Below, one piece after another: positions 59,828 through 64,000 of a stretch of 64,000 nucleotides of DNA; position 1 is the first letter of the stretch; each line of letters starts with the position of its first letter. This DNA is from Myxococcus qinghaiensis (lineage in GTDB: Bacteria > Myxococcota > Myxococcia > Myxococcales > Myxococcaceae): contig NZ_JAKCFA010000025.1 in the NCBI RefSeq assembly GCF_024198215.1, positions 62,001 through 126,000 on the forward strand. The letters run 5' to 3'. A program made the position numbers and the translations under genes. The notes beneath the pieces were generated by a model, which saw only the letters and a program-made list of their open reading frames with translations, did no database searches and was not told where the DNA came from.

Positions 59828-61054
59828 ATGAAAGTGGGAACGGCGGCACTGACGGTCGACGCGGCGGGCATGCGGGCGCAGAACAGCAGCCTGCTGCTCA
59901 ACATGATCTGGCGCGAGCGCCAGATTTCCCGGGCGGAGATTGCCCGGAGGACGGAGCTGAGCCCGTCCACCGTGTCGGCCATCGTCGCGGACCTGGAGCA
60001 CTCGGGGCTGGTGCGCAGCATTGGCGCCGGCGTCTCCCGAGGCGGCCGTCGCCCCACCCTCATCGGCTTCCGCGACGACGCCTTCAGCATCATCGGCGTG
60101 GAGATGGGCGCCACCCACGTCACCGTGGTGCTCACCGACTTGAGAGGTCGCGTGCGCACCCACCGCACGGCCGCGCAGCAGGTTCGCAATGATCCGGAGG
60201 GCACGCTGAAGACGGTGCGGACATTGGTGCAGGAGTGCCTGGACGCCGAGCGCGTGCCCCGGCGCTCCGTGGTGGGCCTGGGCGTGGCCGCGCCCAGCCC
60301 CGTGCACCCGTCCGCGCCCGGGAAGCTGTCCCCGCTCATCCTGCCCGCGTGGCGCGGCTACGACGTGCGCGAGGCGCTGAACACGACGTTCGATTTGCCG
60401 GTGTTCGTGGACAACGACGCGAACCTCGGCGCGCTGGCGGAGTGCTACTGGGGCGCGGGCATCGGTGGCGAGGACCTGACGTACATCAAGCTGGCCACGG
60501 GCATCGGCTCCGGCCACATCATCCACGGCGACGTGTACCGCGGCGCCGGTGGCACGGCCGGAGAGATTGGCCACATCGCCGTCGACTCAGCGGGCCCGCC
60601 GTGCCTGTGCGGCCTGCGCGGCTGTCTCGTCACGCTCATCGGCTCCGGGGCGCTGGTGGAGCGCGCGCGGGAGCTGATGGGCACCAAGGGCCGCAAGGCG
60701 CCCACGGTGCGGGAGATTGTCGAAGGCGCGCGCGCGGGAGACCCGGCGGCGCGGCAGATCATCGACGGGCTGGGCCAGTACCTGGGCGTCGCCGTGGCGG
60801 GCCTGCTCAACCTGCTCAACCCCGCCATCGTCGTGCTCGGCGGCGAAATCTCCTCGGTGGGAGACCTCTTGTTGGACCCGTTGCGGGCGTCGGTGCGCAA
60901 GCGCGCGCTGTCCACGTCCATGGCGGAGACGCGCATCGTCACCTCCGCGCTGGGCGACAAGTCCATCGCGGTGGGCGCGGCCACACTCGTGCTCCAGGCG
61001 GCCCTTCGGGACCGCACGCTATTTCCCCTCCAACACGTCGGAAAATCCGCATGA
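59828..61054 (+). CDS. ROK family transcriptional regulator
   Basis: The product has about 408 residues. The N-terminus is a winged helix (LLLNMIWRERQISRAEIARR then TELSPSTVSAIVADLEHSGL), as in NagC, Mlc and XylR. The ROK domain follows: GVEMGATHVTVVLTDLRG, the sugar-binding VFVDNDANLGALAE, GGTAGEIGHIAVD, and the zinc motif CLCGLRGCLVT. Most members have CxCGxxGCLE, and the glutamate contacts the sugar; here it is Val, so the inducer may differ. ATG 59828 is chosen for AAGGGG (59816-59821); ATG 59810 gives six more residues. Its stop overlaps the GH16 start by four bases (ATGA). Confidence 0.92.
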   Translation: MKVGTAALTVDAAGMRAQNSSLLLNMIWRERQISRAEIARRTELSPSTVSAIVADLEHSGLVRSIGAGVSRGGRRPTLIGFRDDAFSIIGVEMGATHVTVVLTDLRGRVRTHRTAAQQVRNDPEGTLKTVRTLVQECLDAERVPRRSVVGLGVAAPSPVHPSAPGKLSPLILPAWRGYDVREALNTTFDLPVFVDNDANLGALAECYWGAGIGGEDLTYIKLATGIGSGHIIHGDVYRGAGGTAGEIGHIAVDSAGPPCLCGLRGCLVTLIGSGALVERARELMGTKGRKAPTVREIVEGARAGDPAARQIIDGLGQYLGVAVAGLLNLLNPAIVVLGGEISSVGDLLLDPLRASVRKRALSTSMAETRIVTSALGDKSIAVGAATLVLQAALRDRTLFPLQHVGKSA

Positions 61055-61896
61055 CGCCCAGCCGACTCCTTCCGTGGTTCGCGCTCCTGGGAAGCCTGGC
61101 CTGTGACCCGGCCCGCTCAGGACGAACGGAACCGCCTCCCACCACGCAACAGCCCGAGCGTCAGGATTGGCGCCTGGTGTGGCAGGACGAGTTCGACGGA
61201 CCCGCGGGCGCGCTGCCTTCCTCGGAGCGGTGGAGTCCGGACGTCGGAGGAGACGGCTGGGGCAACGGCCAGTACGAGCACAACACCGCGCGGGCGGAGA
61301 ACGCGTCGCTGGACGGCGAGGGCCGGCTGGTCATCACCGCGCGGCGCGAGCGCTACCAGGGCAACGACTACACCTCCGCGCGCCTCACCACGCGCGGCAA
61401 GTTCGAGCGGACGTACGGGCGCTTCGAGGCGCGCATCCAGCTCCCCACGGGCAAGGGCATCTGGCCGGCCTTCTGGATGCTGGGCGCGAACTTCAACCAG
61501 GTGGGTTGGCCCACGTGCGGTGAAATCGACATCATGGAGCACCGGGGCCAGCTTCCCGCCATCGTCCGGGGCTCGCTACACGGCCCGGGCTACTCCGGCG
61601 GGGAGAACGTGGGCGAGGAGCATGTCGTCGCCGGCGGCAAGCTCTACGAGGACTTCCACCTCTTCGCGGTGGAGTGGGACCCGGACCGCATCCGCTGGTT
61701 CGTGGACGACATCGCCTTCATGGAGGTGACGCCCAGGGACTTGCCGGGCAACGCCCGCTGGGTGTTCGACCATCCGCACTTCCTCATCCTCAACGTCGCG
61801 GTGGGTGGCGGCTTCGTGGGTCCGGTGGACGGCACCACGCAGTTCCCCCAGCAGATGCGGGTGGACTACGTGCGCGCCTACACGAGGGTGGAATGA
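61051..61896 (+). CDS. Glycoside hydrolase family 16 beta-glucanase (lipoprotein)
   Basis: The 281-residue product has a lipoprotein signal with lipobox LAC (Cys18) and a GH16 domain: WQDEFDG, then GRFEARIQLPTGKGIWPAFW and the catalytic motif GEIDIMEHRG, where Glu158 is the nucleophile and Glu163 the acid/base. The motif with extra Met (EIDIME) is typical of beta-1,3-glucanases (laminarinases), so laminarin or fungal/yeast glucan is the probable substrate. It is coupled to the ROK gene (overlap ATGA) and to the following solute-binding protein gene (ATGA overlap). Confidence 0.95.
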   Translation: MTPSRLLPWFALLGSLACDPARSGRTEPPPTTQQPERQDWRLVWQDEFDGPAGALPSSERWSPDVGGDGWGNGQYEHNTARAENASLDGEGRLVITARRERYQGNDYTSARLTTRGKFERTYGRFEARIQLPTGKGIWPAFWMLGANFNQVGWPTCGEIDIMEHRGQLPAIVRGSLHGPGYSGGENVGEEHVVAGGKLYEDFHLFAVEWDPDRIRWFVDDIAFMEVTPRDLPGNARWVFDHPHFLILNVAVGGGFVGPVDGTTQFPQQMRVDYVRAYTRVE

Positions 61897-63548
61897 GGCC
61901 CGCGGGCCTCATCGCCTCCACCCTCTTCCTGCTCCTGTGCGCGGCGTGCTCGAACGAGCCTCGTCCGCGTCCGCCCGGAACGCTGTTCGTCTCCGTGGAG
62001 CAGCAGAGCGCGTGGGTGCGCAACTTCAACCCGCTCTTCCCGGGCGCGGGCTCGCGTTGGCCCACGCGCGCGGGCGTCTACGAGTGCCTGGAGCTGTACA
62101 CGCCGTCCAAGGGTGACTTCCAGCCGTGGCTCGCCACGGGCCACGCGTGGTCCGAGGACCGCCGCACCCTGCGCTTCACGCTGCGCGAGGGCGTGCGCTG
62201 GTCCGACGGCAAGGCCTTCACCGCCGAGGACGTGGCCTACACCTTCCAGCTCTTGCGCAAGCACGCGGCCCTGGACGCGGGCGGCGTGTGGCGCTTCCTC
62301 TCGGACGTGCGCGCGGAAGGGCCTCACACCGTGGCCTTCCAGTTCTCCCGCACCTTCATCCCGGGCTTCGGAGACCTGGCGGCGCAGCCCATCGTCCCGC
62401 GCCACATCTGGGAGCTCGTCGCGGACCCGGTGACCTTCACCAATCCGAACCCGGTGGCCACCGGGCCCTTCACGCAAGTCAGTGTCTTCCGCAACCAGGT
62501 GTACGAACTGAGCCGCAACCCGTACTACTGGCAGCCCGGCAAGCCCGCCGTCCGGGCGCTGCGCTTCCTGGCCTTCCCCACCAATGACCAGGCGAACCTG
62601 GCGCTGGTGGAGGGCGAGGTGGACTGGGCCGGCAACTTCGTCCCCGCGGTGGACCGCACCTTCGTCTCCAAGGACCCCAAGCACCACGCGCGCTGGTTCC
62701 CGCTCTTCGGCAGCACCGTCTTCCTCTACCCCAACACCACCCAGCCCCCGCTGAACGACGTGCGCGTGCGCAAGGCGCTGAGCATGGCGTTGGACCGCGA
62801 GCGGCTGGTCGAAATCGCCATGTACGGCTACACGCGGCCGGCGGACGCCACGGGGCTCAATGACGCGTACACCGGCTGGCGGGACGCGGCCGTCGCGGAC
62901 GACGCGTGGGTGCGCCACGACGCGAAGGAGGCCGCGCGGCTCCTGGACGAGGCGGGCCTCACGCGAGGGCCCGACGGCCTGCGCCGCCAGGCGGACGGCA
63001 GCCCGCTGACGCTGGACATCGAGGTGGTGGGTGGCTGGTCGGACTGGGTGCGCGCGGGACAGGTCGTCGCGCGGGACTTGCGCAAGCTGGGCCTCCAGGC
63101 ACAGCTGCGCACGTACGAGTTCAGCGCGTGGCAGGCGCGGCTCCAGAAGGGGGAGTTCCAGTTGGCCATCTCCTGGTCGCTGGACGGGCCCACGCCGTAC
63201 ACCTTCTACAAGTGGATGCTGTCGTCCGCGACGGTGCGTCCGGTGGGCGAGGTGGCTCCCGCCAACTGGCAGCGCTACGGCGACAAGGAGACGGACGCGC
63301 TCCTGGAGCGCTTCGAAGTCACCGACTCGCGCGAGGAGCAGCAGGCGCTGATGGCGCAGGTGCAGCGGCGCTTCTCCGAGACGGCGCCGGCCATTCCGCT
63401 GTTCCCGAACCCGTCCTGGGGCGAGTCCAACTCCAAGCGCTTCACGGGCTTTCCCACCGAGGCGAACCCCTACGCCCGGCTTTCGCCCCACGCCGAGCCC
63501 GACAGCCTGCTGGTGCTGACGGCGCTCGTCCCGAGGGAGGCGCCCTGA
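61893..63548 (+). CDS. ABC transporter substrate-binding lipoprotein (family 5)
   Basis: The 551-residue product has a lipoprotein signal (Cys19 in LLCAACS) and a family 5 extracellular solute-binding domain: LRFTLREGVRWSDGKAFTAE, then DVAYTFQLLRK, NPYYWQPGKPAVRALRF, and LNDVRVRKALSMALDRERLV. Family 5 proteins bind peptides, but many in glucan loci bind oligosaccharides. Its place between a GH16 enzyme and a DppB-type permease in a ROK-regulated operon supports uptake of beta-glucan oligosaccharides (inference). ATG overlaps the GH16 stop. Confidence 0.94.
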   Translation: MRPAGLIASTLFLLLCAACSNEPRPRPPGTLFVSVEQQSAWVRNFNPLFPGAGSRWPTRAGVYECLELYTPSKGDFQPWLATGHAWSEDRRTLRFTLREGVRWSDGKAFTAEDVAYTFQLLRKHAALDAGGVWRFLSDVRAEGPHTVAFQFSRTFIPGFGDLAAQPIVPRHIWELVADPVTFTNPNPVATGPFTQVSVFRNQVYELSRNPYYWQPGKPAVRALRFLAFPTNDQANLALVEGEVDWAGNFVPAVDRTFVSKDPKHHARWFPLFGSTVFLYPNTTQPPLNDVRVRKALSMALDRERLVEIAMYGYTRPADATGLNDAYTGWRDAAVADDAWVRHDAKEAARLLDEAGLTRGPDGLRRQADGSPLTLDIEVVGGWSDWVRAGQVVARDLRKLGLQAQLRTYEFSAWQARLQKGEFQLAISWSLDGPTPYTFYKWMLSSATVRPVGEVAPANWQRYGDKETDALLERFEVTDSREEQQALMAQVQRRFSETAPAIPLFPNPSWGESNSKRFTGFPTEANPYARLSPHAEPDSLLVLTALVPREAP

Positions 63549-63550
63549 CC

Positions 63551-64000
63551 ATGCGCTACGTGCTCCGCAGGCTCGGCTTCTACCTGCTCGCCGCCTGGGC
63601 CTCGCTGACGATGAACTTCGTCATCCCGAGGCTCGCGCCCGGCGACCCGGCCACGGCGATGTTCGCCCGCTTCGAGGGCCGCATCTCCCCCGAGGCGCTG
63701 GTGGCCCTGAAGACGGCGTTCGGCTTCACGGACGCGCCGTGGCACGTGCAGTACTTCACGTACCTGAAGCACCTGCTCACGGGCGATTTCGGCCTGTCGT
63801 ACGCGTACTACCCGTCGCCCGTGACGGAGGTCATCGGCACGGGCCTGTTGTGGACGCTGGGGCTGGCCGGGTGCGCGGTCATCATCAGCTTCGCGGTGGG
63901 GACGATGCTGGGCGTGCTGGCCGCGTGGAACCGGGGCGGCTGGCTTGACTCCGCGCTCGCGCCCGCGCTCGCCTTCCTGGGGGCCTTCCCCTACTTCTGG
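63551..64000 (+). CDS. ABC transporter permease, DppB type, 5' part
   Basis: The visible 150 residues start MRYVLRRLGFYLLAAWASLT, the usual DppB/OppB N-terminus with its first transmembrane helix, then FVIPRLAPGDPATAMF and the LLTGDFGLSYAYYPSPVTEV segment, both typical. The sequence leaves the window at the right edge. ATG 63551 lies two bases after the solute-binding protein stop, so the operon continues, probably with a DppC-type permease and ATPases. Confidence 0.95.
   Translation, partial: MRYVLRRLGFYLLAAWASLTMNFVIPRLAPGDPATAMFARFEGRISPEALVALKTAFGFTDAPWHVQYFTYLKHLLTGDFGLSYAYYPSPVTEVIGTGLLWTLGLAGCAVIISFAVGTMLGVLAAWNRGGWLDSALAPALAFLGAFPYFW

Overview
The window is GC-rich DNA (by eye near 70 percent, with almost every third codon position G or C) packed with genes on both strands. 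The content points to a myxobacterium of the Myxococcus/Corallococcus/Pyxidicoccus kind: Ser/Thr kinases with a zinc-ribbon-like N-terminus or fused PilZ domain, PEGA and TIGR02996 proteins, an Imm11 (MXAN_0049-type) immunity protein, many lipoproteins, HEAT-repeat proteins, a CHAT protein and a secreted M23 peptidase. No rRNA, tRNA, CRISPR array, insertion sequence or prophage was recognised. Species assignment is inference from gene content.

Layout. 1-3453: the start of a TetR regulator divergent from a Gal80-like Gfo/Idh/MocA protein, a DUF6438-like lipoprotein and a DUF547 protein. 3460-10680: a P-type cation ATPase, two overlapping HEAT-repeat genes, a secreted M23 peptidase, an XRE/MmyB-type regulator and a small membrane protein. 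10730-14138 (minus): a tight operon of phosphomannomutase/phosphoglucomutase, FMN reductase, ROK sugar kinase and a thiol peroxidase lacking its resolving cysteine. 14386-22029: a PilZ-linked kinase-like protein, ManC, and divergently a tandem-SGNH esterase protein with its MBOAT partner, probably a surface-polymer acylation pair. 22026-25789: CoA-pyrophosphatase-like Nudix, UppP, a YchJ protein and a TIGR02996 protein. 25856-30558: a CHAT-domain TPR protein with a lipoprotein, and a class D beta-lactamase. 30646-38874: MetK, an MlaC/HpnM-like lipid-binding protein, a Gcr-type multi-pass membrane protein, an HpnN-like RND exporter, a lipoprotein and MgtC/SapB, followed by a degenerate tandem repeat.

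39070-44269: a PRC-barrel-like protein and a complete mannose-family PTS operon (IIA-IIB-IIC-IID-HPr-Enzyme I) whose upstream region carries three perfect inverted repeats. 44689-52422: a Bcp peroxiredoxin, a 37-residue membrane peptide candidate, an M35 metalloprotease lipoprotein followed by a lipoprotein that resembles its N-terminal domain, an SPFH/NAD-kinase-like/PfkA cluster, a metallophosphoesterase and an orphan Imm11 protein. 52541-57782: a Ser/Thr kinase, a PEGA protein, a TonB-dependent receptor and a protein that looks like an inactive trypsin-fold protease. 57800-64000: an intradiol-dioxygenase-like protein, then a beta-glucan locus: a lipoprotein with a carbohydrate-binding-like domain, ROK repressor, GH16 glucanase, family 5 solute-binding protein and the start of an ABC permease. 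The region before this locus carries three copies of a TTCG-N5-CGAA inverted repeat.

Physiologically the window is rich in sugar handling (PTS, PfkA, ROK kinase, hexose-phosphate mutase, ManC, glucan uptake), envelope building (UppP, MBOAT/SGNH, lipid-transport proteins) and proteins that look like catalytically altered relatives of known enzymes.
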